From CALWZE01 sp964645785 (GTDB lineage: Bacteria > Bacillota > Clostridia > Oscillospirales > Ruminococcaceae): a DNA stretch of 48,449 nt. Of this stretch, positions 14,717 through 23,984 are shown in pieces; position 1 is the stretch's first letter, and every line of letters starts with the position of its first letter. The stretch spans positions 1-48,449 of the forward strand of contig CAZYAV010000016.1 of assembly GCA_964645785.1 (NCBI GenBank). Direction: 5' to 3'. The position numbers and the translations under genes are program-made. Under the pieces are notes generated by a model, which saw nothing but the letters and a program-made list of their open reading frames with translations, searched no databases and was not told where the DNA came from.

Positions 14717-15049
14717 ATGAAAGAGGTGGGGCTCATCCTGCTGTGCGCGGTGCCGAGCGTGGTGGGGATTGTCGCGGTGGTGTATGCGCTTTTGGAGACG
14801 GCGGTGCTCGACCCGCTCGGCAAGTCCATCCTGATTGTCCCGGTTTACGACCCGCAGATCCCCGTATCCGAGATGCTGCGGGTGGTGCGGTTCAATTCGT
14901 TTGGGCACTCGACTGTTGTGGCGGACATGACGGGGCGGCTGGCCGCGCCCGAAAAGCTGGTGGAGCTGGGGCTTTGCGACGCGGTGACCGACGCGGCCGG
15001 GGCGGAGCACCTGCTGCGCGCCCAGCTGCGGCAGACAAACAGCCCCTGA
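14717..15049 (+). CDS. Small membrane-anchored protein of unknown function
   Basis: A 110-residue protein with one N-terminal membrane segment (about residues 5-26, VGLILLCAVPSVVGIVAVVYALLE) and then a soluble part: SILIVPVYDPQIPVSEMLRVVRFN, a run that resembles a beta-strand and helix, with no catalytic motif. I do not recognise a family. It lies between metK and recD2, in the same direction as both, with a GGGGGTG-like site upstream. The distances (243 and 288 bases) argue against tight coupling. The open frame, its placement and the clear membrane segment support a real gene. Confidence 0.65.
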   Translation: MKEVGLILLCAVPSVVGIVAVVYALLETAVLDPLGKSILIVPVYDPQIPVSEMLRVVRFNSFGHSTVVADMTGRLAAPEKLVELGLCDAVTDAAGAEHLLRAQLRQTNSP

Positions 15050-15337
15050 CCGGCCGCCTGCCGGGCAGCAAGCGGCGCAAGGCGCCGCGGCCGGGCTTTG
15101 TCCGCCCCGCCCACGCGCATGGGCGAAAGCCCGGAATGGACGCCAAAGACGCCGCTTTTGCGCGCCGCCCCGCGCCGGCGGACACCGCAGGGCGGACGGA
15201 GCGGGCGCGGGGCAGACCCGGCCGCGCGCTTGAAAACCGGCGCCGAAAACCGTATGATAAAGAGAAGCGGAGCGGGCGGCGTCGGGGCTGCCGGACGCCG
15301 CAGAAGAACAGGCAGCGCGGCAGAGAGGCGGGGGAGA

Positions 15338-17542
15338 ATGGAGCGGGAAACCGAGCGCATCCAGCTGACCGGCACGGTGGAAAACGTCGTTTATAAGAAT
15401 AACGAGACGGGGTTTACGGTGCTCGACCTCGGCGCCGGGGACGAGCTGATCACGGTGGTGGGCGAGCTGGCCGGCGCGGCCGAGGGGGAGGAGCTGACCG
15501 TCTGGGGGGAGTACGCCAACCATCCCTCCTTCGGGCGGCAGTTCAAGGCGGCGGCGTTTGAGCGGGTGCTGCCCAAAACGGCCTCCGCGATTTTGAAATA
15601 TCTGTCCAACCGGGCAATCAGCGGCGTCGGCCCCGCAATCGCGCGCCGGATGGTGGACGCGTTCGGGGACGCGACCCTCGACGTGATTGCCAGGGAGCCT
15701 GAGCGGCTGACCGGTATCCGGGGCGTCTCCGGGGAAAAGGCGCGGCAGATCAGCGAGGAATTCCGCAAAATCTACGGGGTGCGGGAGACCCTCGCCTCCC
15801 TCGCGGCGCTGGGGCTGGAAACCGCCGACGCGCTGCTGCTGTTCCGCGCGTTCAGCGACACGTCGGCCGAGCTGGTTCGGGACAACCCGTTTATGCTCTG
15901 CGGCTTCCCGCTGTACAAGGATTTTCCCTTTGCGGACGCGCTCGCCTCCCGGCTGGGCTTTGCGCCCGACGACATCCGGCGCATCCGGGGCGGGCTTGTG
16001 TATATCCTGCGGCACAACCTGGGGAACGGCCACACCTGCATCCCCACCGGCAAGCTGCTGGACACCGCGGCGGGCTTTCTCTCGGTTGCGCGGGACAGCG
16101 TGGAAATCGAGCTGTACGAGGCGGTCGGGGACGGTATGCTGCAAACGGCGCGGTTCGGCGGCGAGGAGCGGGTATTCCTCGGGGAGATGATGCGGGCGGA
16201 GCGGTATATCGCCGAGCGGCTTGCGCTGCTTAACTCGCTCAGTTATGTCAGCCCGGACAACGCCGCGGAGCAAATAGACGAATTTGAAAAAAACAACGGC
16301 ATCACCTACGAGGCCATGCAGCGCCGCGCGATTGAAAAGTCGCTGACGACCGGGGCGGTGGTGATTACGGGCGGCCCCGGCACCGGCAAGACGACCACCC
16401 TCAACGCCATCATCGCGCTGTGCGAGCAGAACGGGGACAGGGTGCTGCTGGCCGCGCCGACCGGGCGCGCCGCAAAACGGCTGAGCGAGCTGACCGGCCG
16501 GGACGCCCGGACGATTCACCGCCTGCTGGAGGTGGACAGGCAGAACGGGGACGTCCTGCGCTTTTTGCACGACGAGACCAACCCGCTCAAGGGGGACGTC
16601 GTGGTGGTGGACGAGATGTCGATGGTGGACGCGGGGCTGTTCGAGGCGCTTTTGCGGGGGATCCGGCCGCAGTGCCGGCTGATCCTCGTCGGGGACAGCA
16701 ACCAGCTGCCCAGCGTCGGCGCGGGGAATATTCTGCGGGATATCGTGGACAGCGGTGTCTGCGAGACGGTCGAGTTCCGGAAAATATTCCGCCAGGCAGC
16801 CCAGAGCCTGATTGTCGTCAACGCGCACGCAATTGTGGAGGGGACGATGCCCGACCTCGACCGGCGGGATAAGGATTTCTTTTTTCTGCGCACCCCGCGG
16901 GAACAGGGCGCGCGGCTTGTCTGCGATCTCGTCGCCGCGCGGCTGCCCAAGGCCTATGGGCTCGACCCGTTTTCGGATATCCAGGTGCTGACCCCGTCGC
17001 GCAAGGGTCTGATGGGGGCGGAAGCGCTCAACGAGGCGTTGCGCGCGCGGGTCAACCCGCCGGACGCGCAAAAGGACGAAGCGCGGATCATGGGACGGCT
17101 GTTCCGGACGGGCGACCGGGTTATGCAGATCAAGAACAATTACGACATCAAGTGGGAGCGGGACAACGGCGAAACGGGGCTCGGCGTGTTCAACGGGGAC
17201 ATCGGCCTTGTGGAGGCGATCGACCGCCGCGGCCAGCAGTTTGTCTGCGTTTTTGACGACAGGCGGGTTCGCTACACCTTTGAGCAGACCCGGCTGCTCG
17301 ACCCGGCCTATGCCGTCACCGTGCACAAAAGCCAGGGCAGCGAGTTCCCCTGCGTTGTGCTCGCCCTTGCGGACTTTTCGCCCAAGCTGGCTTACCGCAA
17401 CCTGCTTTACACCGCGGTGACCCGGGCGCGCAGCCTGCTGGTCATCGTGGGGGACGAGCAGCTGTTTGCGCGCATGGTGCAAAATGACCGCAAGACGCTG
17501 CGCTATACGGGGCTGCGCGCGTTCCTGTGCGGGGAGGCTTGA
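15338..17542 (+). CDS. recD2: ATP-dependent RecD2-like DNA helicase
   Basis: A 734-residue SF1B 5'-3' helicase of the RecD2 family, acting in repair and replication-fork handling without RecBC. The N-terminal OB-fold-like part begins IQLTGTVENVVYKNNETGFTVL; helix-hairpin-helix repeats follow (ISGVGPAIARRMVDAFGD, ERLTGIRGVSGEKARQI). Walker A GGPGTGKTTTLNAI is near residue 345, Walker B VVDEMSMVD near 422, and the late motif AVTVHKSQGSEFPCVVL near 660. The length matches the family. ATG 15338 is preceded by GGGGGAG; the frame is open further up but lacks support. The comF-like gene follows with a 5-base gap. Confidence 0.95.
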   Translation: MERETERIQLTGTVENVVYKNNETGFTVLDLGAGDELITVVGELAGAAEGEELTVWGEYANHPSFGRQFKAAAFERVLPKTASAILKYLSNRAISGVGPAIARRMVDAFGDATLDVIAREPERLTGIRGVSGEKARQISEEFRKIYGVRETLASLAALGLETADALLLFRAFSDTSAELVRDNPFMLCGFPLYKDFPFADALASRLGFAPDDIRRIRGGLVYILRHNLGNGHTCIPTGKLLDTAAGFLSVARDSVEIELYEAVGDGMLQTARFGGEERVFLGEMMRAERYIAERLALLNSLSYVSPDNAAEQIDEFEKNNGITYEAMQRRAIEKSLTTGAVVITGGPGTGKTTTLNAIIALCEQNGDRVLLAAPTGRAAKRLSELTGRDARTIHRLLEVDRQNGDVLRFLHDETNPLKGDVVVVDEMSMVDAGLFEALLRGIRPQCRLILVGDSNQLPSVGAGNILRDIVDSGVCETVEFRKIFRQAAQSLIVVNAHAIVEGTMPDLDRRDKDFFFLRTPREQGARLVCDLVAARLPKAYGLDPFSDIQVLTPSRKGLMGAEALNEALRARVNPPDAQKDEARIMGRLFRTGDRVMQIKNNYDIKWERDNGETGLGVFNGDIGLVEAIDRRGQQFVCVFDDRRVRYTFEQTRLLDPAYAVTVHKSQGSEFPCVVLALADFSPKLAYRNLLYTAVTRARSLLVIVGDEQLFARMVQNDRKTLRYTGLRAFLCGEA

Positions 17543-17547
17543 GCGTG

Positions 17548-18288
17548 ATGCGCAGAGAGGTTTGCAGACGCTGCATGGATTGGGTGCTGGAACTGCTGTT
17601 TCCGCCCCGCTGCCCTGTCTGCGGAGCGGTGCTCCCGGCCGGCGGCCGGTGCGGGGCCTGCGCCGACGCGCTGGACGCGCTTGAGCTGGGGCTGCGGCAG
17701 ATGTATGCGGACAATGACGGCCGCCTGCTCGATTTTGTGGACAGCGCCGCGGCGTATTACCGGTACGAGGCCGGCGCGCGGGAAATTGTCCATCAGTACA
17801 AATTCGGCGCGCGCCCCGCGCTGGCCGGCTGGATGGCGCAGCGCATGGCCGAGCTTGCGGCCGAGGTGTACGGACAGGCCGGGCTTACGGCGGTGCTCTG
17901 CGTCCCGGCCTATCGCGGGGAGAGCGGACACGGGCAGCGGCTTGCCAGGGCGGTCGCGAAACGGCTCGGCCTGCCGTTCCGGGAGGACGCGCTTGTCAAG
18001 ATCCGGCGGACGGAAAAGCAGCATGAGCTGGACAGGGCGGGCAGAGCGGTCAATCTGCAGGACGCGTTCGAGGCGCGGGCGGAGCTGGTTTCGGGCGCGC
18101 GGCTGCTGCTGTGCGACGATGTCATTACCAGCGGTGCCACTATGAACGAATGTGCCCGCGCCCTAAAACGGGCGGGTGCGGCGTATGTGTTTGGGCTGGC
18201 GTTTGCCTCCGCCGCGCGCGGGGAAAAGCCGGCCGGGGATGCGCCGCCAGCGCAGGAACCCGCGGACGGGCGCCGTGGCGGGGCATAG
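17548..18288 (+). CDS. ComF family phosphoribosyltransferase-like protein
   Basis: A 246-residue ComF-like protein. An N-terminal zinc ribbon is seen as PPRCPVCGAVLP...GGRCGACADAL (four Cys). The C-terminal half is a phosphoribosyltransferase fold with the PRPP loop LLCDDVITSGATMNEC near residues 190-205 and a middle block REIVHQYKFGARPALA. ComF is linked to natural transformation and DNA metabolism, and the neighbour recD2 fits. ATG 17548 (GTG immediately before it is also possible) follows GGGGAGG. The C-terminal tail after FGLAFASAARG is extended and low in complexity. No other competence gene is in the window. Confidence 0.88.
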   Translation: MRREVCRRCMDWVLELLFPPRCPVCGAVLPAGGRCGACADALDALELGLRQMYADNDGRLLDFVDSAAAYYRYEAGAREIVHQYKFGARPALAGWMAQRMAELAAEVYGQAGLTAVLCVPAYRGESGHGQRLARAVAKRLGLPFREDALVKIRRTEKQHELDRAGRAVNLQDAFEARAELVSGARLLLCDDVITSGATMNECARALKRAGAAYVFGLAFASAARGEKPAGDAPPAQEPADGRRGGA

Positions 18289-18348
18289 CGCCGGTTCGGC
18301 GCCATGGGTCAACGGGCGCGCGGTTCAAACATAGAAAGGGAAAATACC

Positions 18349-18903
18349 ATGGCACAGAATACGTTTACGGCGGGGGTCGTGCCCGGCGGATTGACCGCAA
18401 ATGCGGAAATTAAAATTCTGATCTGTCACGTCCTGCGGGAGATTGCGCAGCCGATTTCCCGCGAGGATCTGCTGGAGGCGCTGACGGCGCGCGGCTACGC
18501 CAATTATTTTGAATGCACCCAGGCGCTCGGTGATCTGCTGGAGACCGGGCACGTTGCCCGGGACGCGCGCGGGATGCTTTCGGCCACCGAGAGCGGAAAG
18601 GAGACAGCCGAGCTGCTGGCCTCGGACGTCGCGCTGACCGTGCGGGAGCGGGCGGTGCAGCAGGCGCGGATCCTCGCCCGGCGCAGCTCCCCCCAAAACG
18701 CCGCCCGCACCGAGCTGAGCAGGCTGGAGGCCGGCGGATACCGGCTGCGGTGCACTCTGAACGACAAGGAGGGCGAGGTGTTCGCGCTCGAGCTGCTCGC
18801 GCCCGCCATGCCGCAGGCAAAGCGGATGCAGGAGGTCTTTTCGGACAACGCCGAGGAGATTGTCCGCGCGCTGTATTCCCGGCTGACCGGCGGGGAATTC
18901 TAA
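18349..18903 (+). CDS. DUF4364 family protein
   Basis: A 184-residue protein of the DUF4364 family (PF14277), common in Clostridia. The N-terminus is a winged-helix-like fold: NAEIKILICHVLREIAQPISREDLLEAL, then the block YANYFECTQALGDLLETGHV. The remainder, YRLRCTLNDKEGEVFALELLAP, is a small beta domain. Probably a DNA-binding or regulatory protein; the exact role is unknown. ATG 18349 is preceded by AGAAAGGGA. It closes the run recD2-comF-DUF4364. Confidence 0.82.
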   Translation: MAQNTFTAGVVPGGLTANAEIKILICHVLREIAQPISREDLLEALTARGYANYFECTQALGDLLETGHVARDARGMLSATESGKETAELLASDVALTVRERAVQQARILARRSSPQNAARTELSRLEAGGYRLRCTLNDKEGEVFALELLAPAMPQAKRMQEVFSDNAEEIVRALYSRLTGGEF

Positions 18904-19280
18904 GGTGCGGATAACCGTTCGCACGTAGACGAAAGCGGCCTGCCGTTTGCTTTGCGGCGCAGCATATGAGAAAATAGCCCGCGGGCAAAGCCACGCGAAA
19001 TTCCGCCTTTCCGGCTGCAAAGCCGCCCGCTGCGGCGCCGCCATAAGCGGGGCGAGGCGGAGAGCCCCGGCCGCGCCAGAGCGGAAAAAGAGACGAGCCG
19101 TATATTCTGCTGAGAAAACGGCGCGGCGTCTACCGACCCCGCGGCACCCGCTTGCGGCGCGCGGGGCGGCGGGAAAAAGCCCTGCGCCGCCCGGAAAAGC
19201 GCATTTGGGCGCGGCTCTGCTTTTTGAACCTCCGCGCAGTGGGCTTGTGGGGCAAACCGGCGCGGACAAAGTGCGGGGTC
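18904..19280. other. Intergenic region between convergent genes
   Basis: About 380 bases between DUF4364 and the minus-strand S1 gene. GTGCG (18905-18909) and CGCAC (18920-18924) can form a weak hairpin straight after the stop. No T-tailed terminator, tRNA or plausible coding frame was found. Confidence 0.5.
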
Positions 19281-20210
19281 TTATCCAAAAACCGTCTCGA
19301 TCCGCCGCGCGCAGTGTTCGGGGGAATAGCGGAATGTGTCGATGTGCGCGCCGTCGTAAAAATAGGAAAAGTTTGCAATCGAGCCCGGCTCGCGCGCGAA
19401 ACAGTCGACCAGAATCAGCTTGATCTTCATCCGCTCGGGCAGGATGCTCTTGATGTATACGCTCGCGCCGTCCCCGGGGCGGGCGGCCGCATACGGCTCG
19501 GCAAGCCCGGCGAGGTTGGGGGTCAGCTCGACAAAAACGCCGTATTTTTCCACCGAGCGCACGGTGCCGTAAACCGTCTCGCCGGCGCGAAACAGCGCGG
19601 CGTTTTCCTCCCAGCTGCCCAGCAGCTCCTTTTGGGTCAGCAGCAGCCGCCCGCGCGGGTCGACAGAGCGGACGGCGCACCGCAGATCCATCCCGACATA
19701 GATGCGCTCGCGCGGATGGGCGATGCGGGAAACCGAGATATAGTCGATCGGCAGCAGCGCGCTGATCCCCCGGCCGACGTCGCAGAAGCAGCCGAACGGC
19801 TCCAGATGGGTCACGCGGCAGTCGATGACGTCCCCCGGCAGCAGCCGGGAGAGCCGCGCGTCGGTATACGCCGCCTGTACGGCCCGGCGGGAGAGCAGAG
19901 CGACCGGGTTGCCGTGCCCGTCCTGCCCGAAGCCGGTGACGACAAAGCAGACCGGCTTGCCCACCCGGCTGATGACCGAGATTTCCCGCGCGGTGCCGTC
20001 CGCGGTGCCCAGGGCGCATTCCGCAAACGGAATCACCCCGCGCATACAGCCGAGGTCGACGATTAGATTTTTGTCATTGTCAAAGACGATGGCGCGCTGC
20101 TCCAGCACGACGCCGGCCGCCCGCGCGCGTTCGAGCGACGCGGGGGTTTGCAGCCACTCCAGATTTTCCCTGGTGTCGATGAGCGCGCCTTCACAGCAGA
20201 ATCTGTCCAT
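19281..20210 (-). CDS. S1 RNA-binding domain protein
   Basis: A 309-residue protein with at least two S1-like OB folds: LLPGDVIDCRVTHLEPFGCFCDVGRGISALLPIDYIS near residues 123-160 and FRAGETVYGTVRSVEKYGVFVELTPNLAGLAEP near residues 210-245 (PF00575). The N-terminal part (EQRAIVFDNDKNLIVDLGCMRGVIPFAE) resembles the first domain of ribosomal protein S1-like proteins in Clostridia, which are shorter than Proteobacterial S1. It probably binds mRNA or rRNA. The ATG at 20210 follows AAAGGACTG. It diverges from the DUF3786 gene. Confidence 0.88.
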   Translation of the reverse strand: MDRFCCEGALIDTRENLEWLQTPASLERARAAGVVLEQRAIVFDNDKNLIVDLGCMRGVIPFAECALGTADGTAREISVISRVGKPVCFVVTGFGQDGHGNPVALLSRRAVQAAYTDARLSRLLPGDVIDCRVTHLEPFGCFCDVGRGISALLPIDYISVSRIAHPRERIYVGMDLRCAVRSVDPRGRLLLTQKELLGSWEENAALFRAGETVYGTVRSVEKYGVFVELTPNLAGLAEPYAAARPGDGASVYIKSILPERMKIKLILVDCFAREPGSIANFSYFYDGAHIDTFRYSPEHCARRIETVFG

Positions 20211-20385
20211 TGTTGCAGTCCTTTCGTTTTAAACTCCCTTTATGTATATGCGGCCAAAGCGCCGCTCTTGTGCCGGCAAGCAAAACCCACGGGCGCAGAG
20301 GGCGCGCGCAACCCGGCTTTGGCGGGGCACGCAGGGCACCCGTCGGCCGGGCGCGGCGATTCCGGCGAAATGGAGGGGCATATTT

Positions 20386-21009
20386 ATGACACGGCAAAAG
20401 CAATCCAATTACGAGAAAATGCGGGACGAGGCCGCCGCCGCGTTTTTGCGCTACGACCAGACGGAGATGATCCGCCGCTTTTCGCTCGAGCAGGACGAGG
20501 CGCACCTCTACATCGTGTTTTTCGGCCGGCGGTACGCCATCGACCGGGCAACCGGCGCCGTGCACCGGCAGAGCGGCGAGCCGGCGGACTACAACGAGGC
20601 GATGACGATCTACGACCTGCTGTGCAGCGCAAAGCCGGGCTGCCGCCTTGCGAACGAGGCGGTCAACGTCGCCGGCCTTTCCGCGATTCGCGGCGGCTCG
20701 CTGTCCAAGCCGGTTGATTTTTTCGCGGATGCGGGGCTGTGGTTCGGCGGAAAATCGCGGGCGCTCGCGCGCGCGTGCGAGGCGATGGGCGGGCGGAAAA
20801 TCGAAAAGGGGGATGTCGCGTACGCGCTGCCGATGTTCCCGTTTCTGCCGGTTTATCTGCGGTTCTGGGGGGCGGACGAGGACTTCCCCGCCAGCCTGCA
20901 AATTTTGGCCGACAAAAACACCCTCGATTTCATGCATTACGAGACGCTGATGTTCGCGCTGACCCATCTGCTGGAACGGCTGCGGGAGGAGTGCCGCGCG
21001 GGCGAATAA
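20386..21009 (+). CDS. DUF3786 domain-containing protein
   Basis: A 207-residue protein of the DUF3786 family (PF12654). NYEKMRDEAAAAFLRYDQTEMIRRF opens the protein; YNEAMTIYDLLCSAKPG and GKSRALARACEAMGGRKIEKGDVAYALPMFPFLPVYLRFWGADEDFPASLQILADKNTLDFMHYET follow in the family's order. In other organisms such domains occur with corrinoid or Fe-S proteins, but no catalytic residues are known. GGAGGGG precedes ATG 20386. It is a lone gene. Confidence 0.82.
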   Translation: MTRQKQSNYEKMRDEAAAAFLRYDQTEMIRRFSLEQDEAHLYIVFFGRRYAIDRATGAVHRQSGEPADYNEAMTIYDLLCSAKPGCRLANEAVNVAGLSAIRGGSLSKPVDFFADAGLWFGGKSRALARACEAMGGRKIEKGDVAYALPMFPFLPVYLRFWGADEDFPASLQILADKNTLDFMHYETLMFALTHLLERLREECRAGE

Positions 21010-21541
21010 TCCGCCGCGCGCCGAAAGCCCGCAGCGGCGGGGGCGCAGAAGGAAACCGGCGAGAGGCTTTTGCAAAATGGAAACCGCCCGCCCGGTGTCC
21101 CTGCCCAGCGCTCTGTGCCGGACAAGCCGCCCCGCGTCCAAGGCGCGCGGCTTTGCCCGGGCGGGTGAATGGCGGCCGGCGCAGAGGGCGGCTTTTGCGC
21201 CCGGAACGGCCGGGAAGCGGACGCCGCGGTGGGCGTCGCAGTTCGCCCGCGCCCGCCTGCCGGGATTCTGGACAAAGCGGCGAAATTATGGTAAAATAGC
21301 AAAAACACGGCGACTTTGCGCTTGTTGCAGCCGGCGTTCGTTGCCAAGCAGGCGCGCCGCGCCTGCGGCAGGGCAGCCGAAAGCCGGCCGGCCGCTGTGT
21401 GCACTGCGCCGGCGAGGGGCAGCGCAGGCCGGTTCGCCCGGCTGTGCGCGGGTTTATATAGGATAAAATTTCAGCTGATCTTGGCGTTGGTCTGCGGGCT
21501 GACGCCTTTTTGCGGACTTGGCGCGGATGAAAAGAGGGAGT
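21010..21541. other. Long GC-rich leader and spacer before the helicase gene
   Basis: About 530 bases. The first half shows nothing recognisable. A promoter lies at 21269-21297, and the leader holds a strong palindrome, GCAGGCGCG (21348-21356) with CGCGCCTGC (21358-21366), which would form a hairpin in RNA. An AT-rich patch, TTTATATAGGATAAAAT (21452-21468), may be a second promoter. No coding frame is credible. Confidence 0.55.
21269..21297 (+). promoter_or_regulatory. Promoter of the helicase gene
   Basis: TGGACA (21269-21274), 17 bases, TAAAAT (21292-21297), both one base off consensus. The leader to the start is about 240 bases. Confidence 0.65.
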
Positions 21542-23944
21542 ATGCAGGCACAGGAGCAGTTTGTACAGCTGCGCAGGCAGTATATCGAAAGCCGGTTCTC
21601 CGGCCTGAACCCGGTGCAGCGGGAGGCGGCGCTCAACACAGGGGGGCCGATGCTGATTCTGGCCGGCGCGGGCAGCGGCAAGACGACGGTGGTCGTCAAC
21701 CGGATTAAAAACCTGCTCGAGTTCGGGGACGCGTACCTTTCGGACGTTGTGCCGGGCGAATGCGGGGAGGCGGAGCTTGCCGGGCTGCGCGCCGCGCTGG
21801 CGGGGAAGCCGCTGGACGAGGGGCTGCGCCCGCTGCTGCGCACCGGGTTTGTCGAGCCGTGGAATATCCTCGCCATCACCTTCACCAACAAGGCGGCGGC
21901 CGAGTTGAAAAGCCGCATCTGCGAGACGGCGGGCGCGCGGGGCAACGATGTGTTTGCCGCAACCTTCCATTCGGCCTGCGTGCGGCTGCTGCGCCGGGAC
22001 GCGGCGCTGCTGGGGTATCCGCAGAGCTTCACCATCTACGACACGGACGACAGCCAGCGCGCACTCAAAGAAGTGTACAAGAGCCTCGGGGCGGACGAAA
22101 AGCTGTTCCCCCCGCGCGCGGTGCTGGGCAGAATCGGCCGGATTAAGGACGAGATGCTCTCGCCGGCCGAGTTCGCCGAACGCCCCGGCGGCTATCAGGA
22201 CAAGATGATTGCAAAAATCTACGACGCCTATCAGCGGCGGCTGCGGGCGGCCGGCGCGTTCGATTTTGACGACCTGATCTTTTACACCGTGCGGCTGCTG
22301 GAGGAAAACCCTGAGGTGCGCGAGCACTACCACCGGCGGTTCAAATACGTGATGGTGGACGAGTATCAGGACACCAGCTTTGCGCAGTACCGCCTGGTGG
22401 AGCTGCTGACCGGGCCGCACCGCAACCTCTGCGTCGTCGGGGACGACGACCAGAGCATCTACCGCTTCCGCGGGGCGACCATCGAGAATATCCTCAATTT
22501 TGAGGCGCATTTCCCGGGCGCGCGGGTGGTCAGGCTCGAGCAGAATTACCGCTCGACCGAGCGGATCCTCGACGCCGCCAACCAGGTCATCTCCAACAAC
22601 CGGGGGCGCAAGGGCAAAACCCTTTGGACCGACAGGGGCGCGGGGGAGCCGATTCACGTCTACTGCGCCGGGGACGAGCGGGACGAGGCGGCGTATGTCG
22701 CCCAGCAGATTGCGCTCAACCAAAAGGCGGGTATCCCGCTGCAAAAGCAGGCGGTGCTTTACCGGATGAACGCCCAGTCCAACGCGGTGGAGAATTACTT
22801 TGCGCGCGCCGGGATCCCCTACCGGGTGGTGGGCGGCCTGCGCTTTTATGACCGGGCAGAAATCAAGGACATCCTCGCCTATCTCTGCCTGGTGGACAAT
22901 CCGGGGGACAACCTGCGGCTGACTCGGATCATCAACCGCCCTGCGCGCAAGATCGGGGAGACGACCGTTGCGGCCGTCGCGCAGATTGCGGACGGGCTCG
23001 GCGTGCCGATGCTGGAGGTGATCCGGGACGCGGCGAACTACCCGGCGCTGTCCCGCGCAAAGGGCGCGCTCGCGGCCTTTTACCGGCTGTATGAGGAGCT
23101 GTGCGCCGACTACGCCGCGCTGCCGCTGCACGATTTTGTGGACAGGCTGCTGGACAAAACCGGGCTGCGCCGGATGCTGGAGCAGATGGGGGAGGAGGGC
23201 GCGCCGCGGCTGGAAAACGTCGAGGAGTTCCTGTCCAACATCCGCTCGTTTGAGCAGGAGAACCCGGAGGGCGACCTCACCCTGTTTCTGGAGGAGATCG
23301 CGCTGGTGGCGAGCATCGACAGCTACGACGAATCCGCCGACGCGGCCGTGCTGATGACCATCCACAGCGCCAAGGGGCTGGAATTCGACTGCGTCTATCT
23401 CATCGGGCTGGAGGAGGGGATTTTCCCCGGCGAGCAGAGCCGGTACAACCCCGACGACCTCGAGGAGGAGCGCCGGCTCGCCTATGTCGGCATCACCCGC
23501 GCGCGCAAAAAGCTGTACATGACCCGCGCGGCGCTGCGGATGCTGTTCGGGCAGACCCGGCGGTATCCGGAATCCCGCTTTTTGCAGGAATTCTCGGACG
23601 AGCTGAAGCAGAACGACGCGCCGGAGAGCCGCTTTGAACGCCTGCGCGGCGAATCCCGCGCGCAGGTGGAGTACCACCGGGCGAACGAGGGGGTAAAGGC
23701 GCAGCTCGGCCGGGCGCCGGGCGGCGGGCTCACCGTCGGCGGGGCGCGCAAAAACCCGGCCGCGGCCGGCGCGCGCTTTGCGCCGGGCGACCGGGTCGAC
23801 CACAAGATATTCGGGGCGGGCACGGTTCTGTCGGCGATGCCGGTGGGCGGCGACCTGCTGCTTGAAATTGACTTTGACAAGAGCGGCCGCAAAAAGACGA
23901 TGGCGAATTACGCGCCGCTCAAAAAGCTTGCGCCGGGCGGGTAA
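21542..23944 (+). CDS. pcrA: ATP-dependent DNA helicase, UvrD/PcrA type
   Basis: An 800-residue SF1A 3'-5' helicase for repair and for removing proteins from DNA. Motif Q LNPVQREAAL precedes Walker A LAGAGSGKTTVVVNRI near residue 40; AITFTNKAAAELKSR is motif Ia; VDEYQDTSFAQ near 271 is Walker B; GDDDQSIYRFRGA is motif III; QNYRSTERIL is motif IV; TIHSAKGLEFDCVYLIGLEEGIFP is motif V; EERRLAYVGITRARKKLYMT is motif VI. The C-terminal tail, FAPGDRVDHKIFGAGTVLSA, is the PcrA-type Tudor-like domain that contacts RNA polymerase. The start may be ATG 21527 or 21542; 21542 gives the family's usual N-terminus. Gene symbol by domain content. Confidence 0.92.
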   Translation: MQAQEQFVQLRRQYIESRFSGLNPVQREAALNTGGPMLILAGAGSGKTTVVVNRIKNLLEFGDAYLSDVVPGECGEAELAGLRAALAGKPLDEGLRPLLRTGFVEPWNILAITFTNKAAAELKSRICETAGARGNDVFAATFHSACVRLLRRDAALLGYPQSFTIYDTDDSQRALKEVYKSLGADEKLFPPRAVLGRIGRIKDEMLSPAEFAERPGGYQDKMIAKIYDAYQRRLRAAGAFDFDDLIFYTVRLLEENPEVREHYHRRFKYVMVDEYQDTSFAQYRLVELLTGPHRNLCVVGDDDQSIYRFRGATIENILNFEAHFPGARVVRLEQNYRSTERILDAANQVISNNRGRKGKTLWTDRGAGEPIHVYCAGDERDEAAYVAQQIALNQKAGIPLQKQAVLYRMNAQSNAVENYFARAGIPYRVVGGLRFYDRAEIKDILAYLCLVDNPGDNLRLTRIINRPARKIGETTVAAVAQIADGLGVPMLEVIRDAANYPALSRAKGALAAFYRLYEELCADYAALPLHDFVDRLLDKTGLRRMLEQMGEEGAPRLENVEEFLSNIRSFEQENPEGDLTLFLEEIALVASIDSYDESADAAVLMTIHSAKGLEFDCVYLIGLEEGIFPGEQSRYNPDDLEEERRLAYVGITRARKKLYMTRAALRMLFGQTRRYPESRFLQEFSDELKQNDAPESRFERLRGESRAQVEYHRANEGVKAQLGRAPGGGLTVGGARKNPAAAGARFAPGDRVDHKIFGAGTVLSAMPVGGDLLLEIDFDKSGRKKTMANYAPLKKLAPGG

Positions 23945-23984
23945 TCCGCCGGCGCCCGCTCATAGAATGAAAGGAGAACCGTTG

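Noticed and set aside
14618..17482. Very long minus-strand open frame (954 codons) opposite recD2
   Set aside because: It is the antisense shadow of recD2 and neighbours; the plus strand has all helicase motifs, and GC-rich codon use leaves long open antisense frames.
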